A DNA stretch of 50,534 bases from Streptacidiphilus neutrinimicus (GCF_000787815.1 NZ_BBPO01000037.1:1-50534); one strand, 5' to 3'. Shown: positions 8,172 to 16,826, counted from the stretch's first letter. The notes: generated by a model not told the origin, from the sequence alone. Made by a program: numbers and translations.

Positions 8172-8989
8172 AGCTGTGCTCCAAACTCTTGAAGGTAGGC
8201 ATCCGTGACTGCCCAGCGAAAGAAGGTGTGCGCGTGCTCCGCGCAAGCCTCGGCCGTCTTGCCAACCTGGTCGAGAAGGAGGGCAGCACTGGCATCTGGG
8301 TACTCGATGAAGGCGTCCATGTCGAGTAGCCAGCTTGGCTCGCTGATTGGTGCCAGCGACGGGTCAATCGACGCGCCCGCAGGCATGCTGCCCCACTGGG
8401 CCAGCAGTCGCTGAGCTCCAGGTTCGAAGGCAAACAAGCCCTGCGACAAGGAGTAGAGCATCTGAGCGTTGGTGCTGTCTGCGGCCCCGACCACCCCTAG
8501 GAGCTCAGGGTGGATCATGTTCTGCAATTGATCGGCGCCGAAGCCCGTCAGTCGGTTGGTGTACCGGACGCCCAAGCGGGTGAAGGCAGGGAGCTTTGTC
8601 GCTGCCACCAGTGCGGTCGCAATGTCCTTAAGCTCCGCACAGAACGCTTCTCGGCCCTTGTAATCGGTGGTCTCCAGGGCGATCGAACCGTCGGTCAACG
8701 CCACTGACGTCCGCTGATCGGCAGACCGCAAGCGCCAGACACGCCCGACGTGGGACTGCTGGATCGGTTGGCCGATCGAGAACTGGATAACGGTGTCGGC
8801 GCCCTGCTCGCTGTAGGGGTAGCGATCGGCGAGTGCGCCGATGAACGACTGTGCTGCCTGATCCCCGGCCTGGAGCACGCTGAGTGCGCCGAACCGCAGC
8901 TGGCCGATGACTCGAACGATGGGCGGATTCGTCAGACGCACGTCTGGATAGGTTCGGCTGAACAACGTCTCCCGCTGACCAGTCTCCAC
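8168..8989 (-). CDS. TIGR04255 family protein
   Basis: 273 residues. The family pattern is seen near the N-terminus (LTNPPIVRVIGQLRFGAL, the 'L.naPIve...qirf' opening), followed by the central FTRLGVRYTNRL and the C-terminal FFRWAVTDAY. TIGR04255 proteins are widespread in phages, islands and near restriction or defence genes, but their activity is not established. It is the first gene of a three-gene minus-strand operon (8989 to 6387), coupled by 4 bp to the membrane HTH gene. Start is at 8989. The ~300 bp upstream (8990-9290) is a divergent promoter region without a supported gene. Confidence 0.75.
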   Translation of the reverse strand: METGQRETLFSRTYPDVRLTNPPIVRVIGQLRFGALSVLQAGDQAAQSFIGALADRYPYSEQGADTVIQFSIGQPIQQSHVGRVWRLRSADQRTSVALTDGSIALETTDYKGREAFCAELKDIATALVAATKLPAFTRLGVRYTNRLTGFGADQLQNMIHPELLGVVGAADSTNAQMLYSLSQGLFAFEPGAQRLLAQWGSMPAGASIDPSLAPISEPSWLLDMDAFIEYPDASAALLLDQVGKTAEACAEHAHTFFRWAVTDAYLQEFGAQL

Positions 8990-9290
8990 GCTTCACACTC
9001 TACTTCCCAGTTTCGACGACGCTCAAGAGTGTTACACCAACCAGCGGAAGGTCTGGCGCACATCGCCGCGGCCCTGCTAGCGACCACCCGCAAGGCCTTA
9101 TCGATGACCTGCGAGGCCAGCGACGGACGCCCCGGGGCGCTGTGATCTGCGTTCGGCGTCCTGTGGATCTTTGTTCTGGCGGGCAGACGCCCACTGGGCA
9201 CGTGGGTGGATTTCTTGCCGCGCTTCGAGGTGCCTGGCCAGCGGACCCCGGCTTTCGGAGCTGAACACCAGTGCTGCAGGATGGCCGCCC

Positions 9291-9719
9291 ATGGGATACA
9301 CCTTTACGGGCGAACGCCAGGTCCGCGCCTTCGAGTGTGGCTGTTGCAGGACCCAGGCAGACCGCACCTGGGCCTACCTCGACCGTGACGGCGAGCCATG
9401 TGCGGTCTTCTTCGCCTCCTGCTACCACCACCAAGGCAGCCCAGAGATCTACTTCGACGTCATCCTCGGCACCTGGGGCACTGACGACCAAAGCGACCAC
9501 GTCACCTTCGGCGCCCGCTACGGTGCAGTGCAAGGACAGCGGGAACCGGCGTGCTCCCTGGTGACAGGCGGCGCGGTCGCACCCGACAGTGCCATCTATG
9601 GGACCAAGCTGGACCGGGAAGGGGCTCTCGCCCATCCCCGGCTTGCCGAGTTCTGGCAGATCGTCGACTTCCTCATCGAGCACGACCCGGTAGTGAGCGA
9701 CTTCATCGCCGCCCATTGA
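9291..9719 (+). CDS. Conserved hypothetical protein
   Basis: 142 residues from ATG 9291 (MGYTFTGERQVRAFECGCCR). The open frame runs up to 9171 but that extension is non-protein-like. Two features stand out: a CGCC cysteine cluster followed by RTWAYLDRDGEPCAVFFASC and CYHHQGSPEIYFDVILGTWG. The pattern resembles a family of Streptomyces hypothetical proteins that I recall only by appearance. No catalytic function can be assigned. It is convergent with the methyltransferase at 9733, only 13 bp apart. Confidence 0.6.
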   Translation: MGYTFTGERQVRAFECGCCRTQADRTWAYLDRDGEPCAVFFASCYHHQGSPEIYFDVILGTWGTDDQSDHVTFGARYGAVQGQREPACSLVTGGAVAPDSAIYGTKLDREGALAHPRLAEFWQIVDFLIEHDPVVSDFIAAH

Positions 9720-9732
9720 GTCTCGACCCAGC

Positions 9733-10554
9733 TCAGGGCTTCCGGCCAAGCAGGATGCCTCCGAGGCATGTGACACGGAATGCCTTGTGCTCGGTGATCA
9801 CCGCGTCAGCCAGTTCCTCGGCCCTCATGACAGTGGTGTTGAAGGGGACTCCGAGTTGGTCTGCCCAAGCCTCGTAGGAAGCCAGGTGCGCGACGATCGG
9901 CTGGGACGTGGTGACCTCGATCAAGCCCGGCAATTCTTGGACGCGAACTTCCGAGAATGCGTTGCCGAGCAGGCGTGGTGCCGCTTCCATCGAGAAGCGC
10001 GAGCTGAGTGAGACGCGCGATGGCCCTTCAGGAAGCCCAAGTACGTCAGCGGCGGCTTGCCTCCAGAGCTGGTCGAGCTCGCGCTTGTCGGTGTCGCTGT
10101 TGGTGGAGGCGATCACGAGCCCGCCGGGCTTGAGGACGCGTGCCAGCTCATTGATCGCGGCCGGGATGTTGGGCACGTGGTAGAGCATGTGCATCGCCAG
10201 TACGGCGTCCATGGAGGCGTCGGCGAAGGGGAGCGCCTGGGCGTCGGCGACCACGACGGGGCGGGGGACGTCGGCGAGGATGCCGGCGGAGATATCCATC
10301 CCGATGACGCGGAGGTCGGGCCGGTCGTGGTGGAGGCGGGTGACGAACTTGCCGTTGCCGCAGCCGACGTCGAGGACGGTACCCGTGATCTCGGCGAGTT
10401 GCCCGACGACGATGCCGGGCAGGTCGTAGCGCGGCTGCTGCCACTGGTAGATCGACTGCCGTGCGGCGAGGTGCCGCTCGTCGGCGTAGGCGCTGGTGGC
10501 CAGACGGGCCTTATCGGTTACTGCGGCGTCCTGCTGTGCGGTGTTGCTCGTCAC
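9733..10554 (-). CDS. Class I SAM-dependent methyltransferase
   Basis: 273 residues with a textbook motif I (TVLDVGCGNGKFVTRL), motif II (RVIGMDISAGIL), motif III (VVVADAQALPFADASMDAVL) and motif IV-V (NELARVLKPGGLVIAST). This is the Methyltransf_11 layout of small-molecule methyltransferases. GTG at 10554 overlaps the stop of the XRE regulator (4-bp GTGA), so it is translationally coupled to that regulator and likely belongs to the same regulated locus as the peptide/oxygenase operon across the divergent promoter. It may modify the product of that operon; this is inference. Confidence 0.85.
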   Translation of the reverse strand: MTSNTAQQDAAVTDKARLATSAYADERHLAARQSIYQWQQPRYDLPGIVVGQLAEITGTVLDVGCGNGKFVTRLHHDRPDLRVIGMDISAGILADVPRPVVVADAQALPFADASMDAVLAMHMLYHVPNIPAAINELARVLKPGGLVIASTNSDTDKRELDQLWRQAAADVLGLPEGPSRVSLSSRFSMEAAPRLLGNAFSEVRVQELPGLIEVTTSQPIVAHLASYEAWADQLGVPFNTTVMRAEELADAVITEHKAFRVTCLGGILLGRKP

Positions 10555-11849
10555 GTGCTTGGCTCCGAGGTGGTCGTGAGGGCAGGGCGAGAGCAGGCTT
10601 CCTGGACATTCTTACGGAGGCTCAGGAGCGCGGGCGATCCAGCGAAGGGCTGCGAGGCGAGGCTGCTGTTCAGGGCCTGGAGGCGCTTGGCGATGCTGGC
10701 GGTGAGACGCTCTGGGCCAGCCTGCATCACGACGTTGAGCGCTTCCTGCGCGCCGTCGGTGTCTCGGCTGGCGAGGTGCGCCTTGGCGAGGTCGAGGTGG
10801 GCGGCAAGCAGGTCACCGGACGATTGGTCGGCCTCTGGAGCCGCTTGGTAGAGAGCGATGGCCAGATGCGATGCCTCGATCGCTTGGGGTACCCAGCGCG
10901 TGCTGTCGAGAGCGAGCAGCGCGGTGCCGGCGTAAGCCCACTGCTTGGCCTCGGGGAAGTCGAAGACGCCGGGTAGATCCACGACTGCCGAGCCGGTGCG
11001 GGCCTCAGCAGCGGACTCGATGGCGCGCAGCGTTGCGGCCTGGTCGCCGACCGCGGCACAGGCGCGGGCTTCGAGGCTGAGGAGGCGGGCGCCGACGGTG
11101 CCGCCGTCGCTGTACGGCATTCCTGCTCGGGCGAGGTCGGCGGCCCGGGCATAGTCACGCTGCCAGTAGGCGATCAGTGACTGGATGGAGCGGACCCAGG
11201 CGCGTAGCCCGTTGTGGCCCGCGTGTTCGGCGCAGAGCCAGGAGGTGCGAGCGTGAGTGGCGGCGACGGCGTAGTGGCCGAGGTCGAGGGCGATGTGGGT
11301 GGCGAGTCCGCCGAGGCGGCCTGCGGCGAGGTAGAGCCGGATGGTCTGCTGCGGGTGCTGGCGGCCCTGGAGGAGATCGAAGACGCTGCGGCGGAGGCAG
11401 CTGATCTCGTGGATCAGGTCGGGGACCGGCTTGCTGACGTACTCCACCGCGAGGCGGGCGATGTCCGCCTCCAACTGCTCCAGCAGGATGTCGTCGACGT
11501 TGGTGCTGCTGGCGAACCGCAGGAACAGGGCTGATTCGGCGGAGTCGGTCGCGATGGCGGCGACCATGTCCCGTGGGCTCGCGGATCGCCGAGCTTCGGG
11601 TAACTGCACGGGAACGGCGATAGGTCGGGCTGCCTCGGTGTCCGTTCCGTCGAGTAGGTCAGCGAGTTGATCGACGGTGACGTCGAGAGTCCCGGCCAGC
11701 TTGGGGCGCATCCACGGTTGGGGCGCGGCATGGCCGCTCTCCCACCGCCCGACGGTGGTCCGGTCGACCTCCATCGCCTCGGCCAGCGACTCCTGGGTGT
11801 GTCCGACCGCCTTGCGGCGCTCGATGAGCCTGGGCCTCCTGGTCGCCAT
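10551..11849 (-). CDS. XRE-family transcriptional regulator with TPR-like C-terminus
   Basis: 432 residues from ATG 11849, with a strong GGAGGA site just upstream; the frame is open to 12704 but the upstream part covers the divergent HATPase gene. The HTH is at the N-terminus (RKAVGHTQESLAEAMEVDRT, then TVGRWESGHAAPQPWMRPKL). The long C-terminal half is Ala/Leu-rich and helical, with TPR-like signals (ARDYARAADLARAG, DLAKAHLASRDTDGAQEAL). Streptomyces regulators of this build are often divergent from RsbW-like ATPases, as here (204-bp shared promoter region, 11850-12053). It is coupled downstream to the methyltransferase gene. Confidence 0.85.
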   Translation of the reverse strand: MATRRPRLIERRKAVGHTQESLAEAMEVDRTTVGRWESGHAAPQPWMRPKLAGTLDVTVDQLADLLDGTDTEAARPIAVPVQLPEARRSASPRDMVAAIATDSAESALFLRFASSTNVDDILLEQLEADIARLAVEYVSKPVPDLIHEISCLRRSVFDLLQGRQHPQQTIRLYLAAGRLGGLATHIALDLGHYAVAATHARTSWLCAEHAGHNGLRAWVRSIQSLIAYWQRDYARAADLARAGMPYSDGGTVGARLLSLEARACAAVGDQAATLRAIESAAEARTGSAVVDLPGVFDFPEAKQWAYAGTALLALDSTRWVPQAIEASHLAIALYQAAPEADQSSGDLLAAHLDLAKAHLASRDTDGAQEALNVVMQAGPERLTASIAKRLQALNSSLASQPFAGSPALLSLRKNVQEACSRPALTTTSEPST

Positions 11850-12053
11850 GCACGTCCTCCTCGACGAGCCGGACTCGCCTGGAGTGCGACGTCCCAGCTC
11901 AGCGGTCGGTTTGCAGCACGGATGCGTCCTGTGCGCATCAATTCTGCCGTGGTTCCGTGCTCTTGAGAGCGGTTTGGTGGAGACACCCGGGAGCGCCCGG
12001 GGTGAGAGAAGGCCGGCGGAAGTCGGTGCACGCTCCTCCTCGAAAGGCCAGCC

Positions 12054-12548
12054 ATGTCCGTTCTTGCCCCTCCGCCGAGTCAGCTCGGTCCGGGCTTCCG
12101 CGTGGAGCCCGCCGCCGACGCGGTGTCCGCTGCGCGCCGGACGATCTCGGACCTGGTGATCGGGCGCGAGCTGCCGCTGACCGATGCCGCCCGCCGAGAC
12201 GTGGCCCTGCTCTCGGCGGAGGTCATCACCAACGCCGCCCGGCACACGGGTGGTGCCTGCGTGGTGCTGGTCCTGTGGACCGGTGAGCGCCTGCGCGTCG
12301 AGGTCACCGACACCGACCCCGAACTGCCCACACCGAGGGGCTTCGACCCCACCGTGCCGCACGGTCGCGGTCTGCTCCTGGTGGCGGCCCTCGCCGCCGA
12401 CTGGGGAGCCGAACCCGACCCCGCCGGCAAGCGGGTCTGGTTCGAGGTCGGCCCAGACTCGCGCCTCGACGGCGAGGAACGGCTCACCGCACTCGTGCGC
12501 GTGGCCGCGCCGATGGCCGCCGGCTTCACCCCGAAAGGCAGCACCTGA
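12054..12548 (+). CDS. RsbW-like ATP-binding protein (HATPase_c)
   Basis: 164 residues starting at ATG 12054 with AAAGG upstream. The GHKL N-box is VALLSAEVITNAARHTGG, the G1 box is LRVEVTDTDPELP, and the G2 box is HGRGLLLVAALAADWG. Such stand-alone HATPase domains act as anti-sigma-factor kinases or unknown partners in Streptomyces, where there are dozens per genome. It begins the rightward operon that leads to the small peptide gene after 177 bp and stands opposite the XRE regulator. A second XRE/HATPase pair occurs at 45705/47212 in this window. Confidence 0.85.
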   Translation: MSVLAPPPSQLGPGFRVEPAADAVSAARRTISDLVIGRELPLTDAARRDVALLSAEVITNAARHTGGACVVLVLWTGERLRVEVTDTDPELPTPRGFDPTVPHGRGLLLVAALAADWGAEPDPAGKRVWFEVGPDSRLDGEERLTALVRVAAPMAAGFTPKGST

Positions 12549-12725
12549 CCCCCGGCTCCTGGCCCGGTCGCGACGCGGGCCAGGGAACGGAGCCCGGCCC
12601 CGGCCTGGGTTCCCGCACCACGCGGTGGCTCCCGGTTTCACGCTCCCCCGCGACGGGGCCGCCGCACACAACCCGATGGACCGGGCAACCGGCCCGGTCC
12701 GCACTTCTCACGCAGGAGGTCTGCG

Positions 12726-12869
12726 ATGCACGAGCACCTCACCAGCGCCACCGAGCAGGAGAGCGACGGCCTGCTCATCGCCCGCACCCGGGTCGCCGCC
12801 GCCCGCTCGCGTGCGGCCATGCAGGAGTCCGACGGCGGCTCCACCGGCGTCAGCGACAGCAACGACTGA
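12726..12869 (+). CDS. 47-residue peptide, candidate precursor
   Basis: ATG 12726 has a perfect AGGAGGT site at 12714-12720, the strongest in the neighbourhood, and a TGA at 12867-12869, only 11 bp before the oxygenase gene. The product begins MHEHLTSATEQESDGLL, has an Arg/Ala-rich middle (IARTRVAAARSRAAM) and ends in a Gly/Ser/Asp-rich tail (ESDGGSTGVSDSND). It has no Cys and no export signal. Position, ribosome site and composition fit a modified-peptide precursor with an N-terminal leader and Ser/Thr/Asp-rich core, but it could also be a small regulatory protein. No known precursor family is recognised. Confidence 0.7.
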   Translation: MHEHLTSATEQESDGLLIARTRVAAARSRAAMQESDGGSTGVSDSND

Positions 12870-12880
12870 CGGCTGATCCG

Positions 12881-14068
12881 ATGACCACCGAGCCCTTCTC
12901 GGTGGCCCAGCGCCTGGGCGGGGACGACTTCCTCGCCCAGGCGTTCGGCCGCAGCTACCTGGTCGCGCGCGGCGAAGCCGCGTCCGTCGCCTCTCTGATC
13001 AGCTGGGACGACCTGAACTCGATCCTGGCCCGGCACCGGCTCGACGCCCCACGGTTCCGCCTCGCCGCCGACGGAGAGCCCGTCCCCGCCTACCGCTACA
13101 CCCAGCCCGTCGTCACCCGCCGCAGCACCGTCTGGCAGCGCCTGCAGCCCGACGCCCTGCACCAGCAACTGGCCGCCGGAGCGACGCTGGTACTCGACGC
13201 CGTCGACGAGCTCCACCCCGGTCTGCACCACCTCGCCGCCCAGCTGGAGCGCTGGCTGCGCACCTCCTGCCAGATCAACCTCTACGCCTCCTGGACCGGC
13301 ACTGAGGGCTTCGGCACCCACTGGGACGACCACGACGTGGTCGTCGTCCAGCTCGATGGCGCCAAGCGCTGGCGTCTGTACGGCCCCACCCGCACCGCCC
13401 CCATGCACCGTGACGTCGAGGCGCCCGAGCCCCCGCCGTCCGAGCCTGTCGCGGACCTGGTCCTGTCCGCCGGCGATGTCCTCTACCTCCCACGTGGCTG
13501 GTGGCACGCGGTGGCCGCGTCCGAGGGCCAGCACTCCCTCCACGTCACCTGCGGCCTGCAGTCCCACAGCGGAGCCGACCTGATCACCTGGCTGTCCGAG
13601 ACGCTCCGCGCCCACGAGGGAGTCCGGGCAGAGGTGCCCCGCCTGGCTGGTGACGCGGACCAGCGGGCCTTCGTCGACGAGTTGCGCAAGCTGCTCCTGG
13701 AGGAGCTGGACAGTCCCGACCTCGTCGCCCGCTTTGCAGCGGCCCGGGATGCGACCGAGTCCCCGCGGCTTGCACCCTCTCTCCCTTTCGTCAACGGGGC
13801 CCCGCCGCAGCCGGATCTGCCGGTCCGCCTGCTGCCGTCGCGCCCGGCCCTGTCCACGGACAGCGATGGGAACGTCCACCTGGTCGCCGGGGGAGAGGAC
13901 TGGACGTTCGCCGCCCCCGTGCTGCCGCTCCTGGAGCAGCTCGCCGATGGCGGCCAGCATCGCCTCGCCCTCCTGGCCGACCGCGCAGGCCTCACCCTCA
14001 CCCAGGCGGCCTCCGTGGTCACCGAGCTCGTCAAGGGCAACGCCGCCGCCCTCGGGGGCAACAGGTGA
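12881..14068 (+). CDS. JmjC/cupin-type Fe(II)/2-oxoglutarate oxygenase
   Basis: 395 residues. The cupin_4/JmjC core is clear: the iron ligands H147-x-D149 in GTHWDDHDVVVVQLDGAKRW, and the distal His209 in GDVLYLPRGWWHAV. The LYGPT strand and the WxGTEGFG entry resemble the ribosomal-oxygenase (RoxA/YcfD-like) branch, whose known members hydroxylate residues of proteins. The last ~150 residues are a helical/winged-helix-like extension (QLADGGQHRLALLADRAGLT). ATG 12881 is 11 bp after the peptide gene and the stop overlaps the next start, so the oxygenase is likely to act on the peptide. That pairing is inferred. Confidence 0.85.
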   Translation: MTTEPFSVAQRLGGDDFLAQAFGRSYLVARGEAASVASLISWDDLNSILARHRLDAPRFRLAADGEPVPAYRYTQPVVTRRSTVWQRLQPDALHQQLAAGATLVLDAVDELHPGLHHLAAQLERWLRTSCQINLYASWTGTEGFGTHWDDHDVVVVQLDGAKRWRLYGPTRTAPMHRDVEAPEPPPSEPVADLVLSAGDVLYLPRGWWHAVAASEGQHSLHVTCGLQSHSGADLITWLSETLRAHEGVRAEVPRLAGDADQRAFVDELRKLLLEELDSPDLVARFAAARDATESPRLAPSLPFVNGAPPQPDLPVRLLPSRPALSTDSDGNVHLVAGGEDWTFAAPVLPLLEQLADGGQHRLALLADRAGLTLTQAASVVTELVKGNAAALGGNR

Positions 14069-14961
14069 GAACTCGCATGGGGCTGGGTACCTACCGCTGC
14101 CCCGACGTCCGCCGGGCCGCCTCGATGGCGGCCCGGTGTGGCGCCGACTGGCTCGACACTGCCCCCAACTACGCCGCAGGCCAAGCAGAGACAGCCCTCG
14201 CCCCCGTCCTGGCCCGGCACTCCCGCGTCCGGGTCTCCACCAAGGTCGGCTTCATCGCTGAAACCGACCGGTCCGTCGCCGTCGCGGCAGGGGTCCTCAC
14301 CGAGGTAGAAGCCACGGAAGGCCACAGCCTCAAGCCGGACTATCTGCGCTGGCAGATCGCACGCAGCCGCCGCCATCTCGGCCGGATGCCCGACCTTGTC
14401 TTCCTCCACAACCCCGAGCACCACTGCCCACCCGAGCACGTCAACGAGCTGCTGTACACGGCGTTCACCGTGCTGGAGGAAGCCTGCGCCGACGGTCAAC
14501 TGCGTGCCTACGGCGTCGCCACCTGGAGCGGGTTCAGCGGCGGCCTGTTCGACATCCCCACCCTCCTGGGCGCCGCCTTCCGCGCTGGGGGAGCCGACCA
14601 CCGCCTGCGTGCCGTCCAACTCCCGCTCTCCATCGTGCGCCTCGCCCCCATCGCCCAGGCGCTCGAAGGACGCGGTGTCCTCGCTGACGCCCGCGCCGCG
14701 GGCCTGGCCGTCTTCGCGTCCGCGCCGCTGCACGGCGGCCAGGTCCCCGAGCTGTTCACCCCGGAGCTGATCGACCTGATCGCGCCGGGAGGCACTCCGG
14801 CCCAGGCAGCGCTCGCCGTGATCGGGTCCGCGCCGGGCGTGCGCCGAGTCCTCATCAGCACCGGCAGCCAGGAACACTGGCACCAGGCCGTAACCGCGCT
14901 CGACGGCCCTGTGTTGAGCAGGGACCAACTCCAGAGGATCACGGATGTACTCGGAACCTGA
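14065..14961 (+). CDS. Aldo/keto reductase
   Basis: 298 residues from GTG 14065 (overlapping the oxygenase stop by 4 bp); ATG 14077 (MGLGTYRC) is an alternative. The full AKR tetrad is present: Asp31 and Tyr36 in WLDTAPNYAAG, Lys60 in VSTKVGF, and His115 in LVFLHNPEH. The C-terminal cofactor region (VIGSAPGVRRVLISTGSQEH) fits NADP(H) binding. It would reduce a carbonyl or aldehyde, possibly one made by the preceding oxygenase. Its stop overlaps the next gene by 17 bp, so the operon is tight. Confidence 0.87.
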   Translation: MRTRMGLGTYRCPDVRRAASMAARCGADWLDTAPNYAAGQAETALAPVLARHSRVRVSTKVGFIAETDRSVAVAAGVLTEVEATEGHSLKPDYLRWQIARSRRHLGRMPDLVFLHNPEHHCPPEHVNELLYTAFTVLEEACADGQLRAYGVATWSGFSGGLFDIPTLLGAAFRAGGADHRLRAVQLPLSIVRLAPIAQALEGRGVLADARAAGLAVFASAPLHGGQVPELFTPELIDLIAPGGTPAQAALAVIGSAPGVRRVLISTGSQEHWHQAVTALDGPVLSRDQLQRITDVLGT

Positions 14962-15799
14962 CACCGCCACTGCCGACCGCATGCGCAAAGCCCACGCCAA
15001 CGCCGCGCGGACCTTCAGAGCCCGAGTCGTCGGCGAGGGTGAATCATGGGGCTGGCGCGGACGCACCCTCAGCAGGCGCGTCACCACCGAGGAAGGCGAG
15101 CGCTGGCTCCGCCTCGTCTCGGCACCGGCCGACAAGGCCGGCGGCAAGCTATGGGAGGGCCCCACCGAGGCGGAACTCGCAATGCCCGCGAGCGTCCCCC
15201 GCCCGCGACTACGCGCCTCTTCCGCCTGGACGGACGACACGGACGCCTACCTGGCCGAGCTCTATGACGTCGTCGCGGACACGACGATCGCCACGGACAG
15301 CCCCGTCCTGCGCTCTGCTCCGCGCCTCTCGGGAGAGTGGTGGGTCGGGCTGATGATCGCGCTCGACGCGGTCCGTGACGTCCCCACCGCCCGAGTCGCG
15401 CTGCGCCAGGAGTACCTGGAGCGGGCCATGCCGGAGTACCTGGGTTTCATGCCCGGTCAGGACGGAGTCGTCTGGGCCGCCGCTCACGGTGACCTGCACT
15501 GGGCCAATCTGACCGCTCCAGGGCTGCACATCCTCGACTGGGAGGGATGGGGCATGGCACCTGCGGGCTACGACGCCGCCATGCTCCACACCTACAGCCT
15601 CCTCGTCCCCGACGTTGCGGCGGACGTCCGGCACCACCTGTCCAACCAGCTCGACACGCCTTCGGGTCGCTTCGCCGAACTCGCGGTGATCACCCAGCTT
15701 CTGCAGACCAACAGGAGAGGTGACAACCTCGACCTCGCAGAGCCCCTCCGAGCCCGGCTGGCGATCCTGCGAGAGGCAGAGGACGTCGCGCTGGGGTAA
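14945..15799 (+). CDS. APH-family phosphotransferase
   Basis: 284 residues. The kinase-like catalytic loop is intact: His181-Gly-Asp183 to Asn188 (AAHGDLHWANL), then the metal-binding Asp198 in LHILDWEGWGMAPAGYD. The N-lobe is short and weakly conserved. APH-fold enzymes phosphorylate small molecules, and relatives act on Ser/Thr in class V lanthipeptide and thioamitide pathways. The start ATG 14945 lies within the end of the aldo/keto reductase gene. In this operon a peptide Ser/Thr or a small molecule could be the acceptor; the sequence does not decide. Confidence 0.82.
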   Translation: MYSEPDTATADRMRKAHANAARTFRARVVGEGESWGWRGRTLSRRVTTEEGERWLRLVSAPADKAGGKLWEGPTEAELAMPASVPRPRLRASSAWTDDTDAYLAELYDVVADTTIATDSPVLRSAPRLSGEWWVGLMIALDAVRDVPTARVALRQEYLERAMPEYLGFMPGQDGVVWAAAHGDLHWANLTAPGLHILDWEGWGMAPAGYDAAMLHTYSLLVPDVAADVRHHLSNQLDTPSGRFAELAVITQLLQTNRRGDNLDLAEPLRARLAILREAEDVALG

Positions 15800-15801
15800 C
15801 C

Positions 15802-16554
15802 GTGTCCAGCCCGCTGTCCGGCCGGGCCGGACGTGCACGTACTCTCTCGGGCATGCGCCACCAGTACCACCCGGCTGAGCCCGTTGCCGAGGGCCTGTGC
15901 CCGTCCATATGTAAGGCCGACCTGGATGCGGTGCTCGCGGTGGGCTGGGTTGACCTTGGTCACCTCGCTCCTGGCGAGCGGCGCTTGGCCTCGCGTTTTT
16001 ACGAGACGGCGGCTGTCGACCGCGCGCGTCTCCGGGCCGTGCAGGAGGTCGCGCGCTCCTCATATGAGGAGTGGACCGGGAGTCGCCCGCATCCGATGGG
16101 GTCGTCGTACGCGGGGACTGCGCTCGGGTGCTCGGATATCGATCTGTACGCCCCGATGCCCGAGGGCTGCGGGAGCCTGGGAGAGCTGGAGACGTTGCTG
16201 GCGGGGAGGGCGGTCTACCGCAAGACCCGCCCGGGGCCGACTGGTGAGGACCGGCATCTGTTCAGCTACCACGAGGGCGGAACCAGGGTAGACCTCAACT
16301 TCGTTCCGCCCTCCGACTACCGGCTCGCGCTGGCGGTCGTCCACGAGATCCGCAGGGGCCTGACCCGCGAGGACCGCGTCGCGCACACCTGGGTCAAGCA
16401 CCTGCTCCAGGAGCGCGCGGCCGACGACAGCTACGACGCTTGGAAGACCGCCATGCGTCTGCGGTCCTCGGCGACGCTTCGGGCGCTGATGGCGACCGGC
16501 GCTGCTGACAGCCCGGGGTGGCTCCAGGACTGCGCTCCCCTTGGTTGTGGGTGA
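15802..16554 (+). CDS. Nucleotidyltransferase-fold protein
   Basis: About 250 residues from GTG 15802, two bases after the previous stop; ATG 15853 (MRHQYHPAEP) is a possible later start. The polymerase-beta-type motif is clear: MGSSYAGTALGCSDIDLYAP with two catalytic Asp residues and a third at GGTRVDLNFVPP. A helical C-terminus follows (EDRVAHTWVKHLLQER). Members transfer NMP to small molecules, proteins or RNA. It ends the peptide/oxygenase operon before a strong terminator at 16761-16799. It might be part of the pathway or a self-protection enzyme; neither is shown. Confidence 0.75.
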   Translation: MSSPLSGRAGRARTLSGMRHQYHPAEPVAEGLCPSICKADLDAVLAVGWVDLGHLAPGERRLASRFYETAAVDRARLRAVQEVARSSYEEWTGSRPHPMGSSYAGTALGCSDIDLYAPMPEGCGSLGELETLLAGRAVYRKTRPGPTGEDRHLFSYHEGGTRVDLNFVPPSDYRLALAVVHEIRRGLTREDRVAHTWVKHLLQERAADDSYDAWKTAMRLRSSATLRALMATGAADSPGWLQDCAPLGCG

Positions 16555-16603
16555 GTTGCCGGGGCTCGGCGGGCACCGCTGTTGGAGGGGCTTGGGGGTG
16601 GGA

Positions 16604-16686
16604 GCGAAAACACTCGTTGCACCCGTCGCACCGCAGGTCAGGTGGAGTACGGGTATCGAATCTGGGACGGGTGCAGCCGTCCCAGA
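16604..16686 (-). repeat. Hairpin-plus-direct-repeat unit, copy C (inverted)
   Basis: Read on the minus strand this segment matches two units at 19965-20058 and 20099-20192: a hairpin (CTGGGACGG, loop, CCGTCCCAG at 16662-16685), then a CCCGTA word, CTGACCTGCG, and a tandem GCGACGGGT-type pair. Position downstream of the nucleotidyltransferase gene and in opposite orientation to the other two copies makes a simple gene-leader role unlikely. See findings for possible functions (oriT, replication or regulatory unit). Confidence 0.75.
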
Positions 16687-16760
16687 CCCGTCCGCCATGG
16701 TCGACACATGGACTGGTCGGCGGGCGCGGCACGTCAGCAGCGGCGGACCAGGAACACGCC

Positions 16761-16799
16761 GCGGCCCCACATCGCTCGGGTTGAGCGATGTGGGGCCGC
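16761..16799. terminator. Bidirectional terminator hairpin
   Basis: A perfect 17-bp stem (16761-16777 with 16783-16799) and a 5-base loop lie between the convergent genes ending at 16554 and 16827. There is no long U run on either side, as is common in high-GC actinobacteria. Length and position make it the strongest terminator candidate in the element. Confidence 0.85.
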
Positions 16800-16826
16800 C
16801 GTCGGCGGTGCGGCTCACGTTGGCGG

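Noticed and set aside
11850-12704. N-terminal extension of the XRE regulator
   Set aside because: The extension crosses the divergent HATPase gene; a GGAGGA site just before ATG 11849 decides the start.
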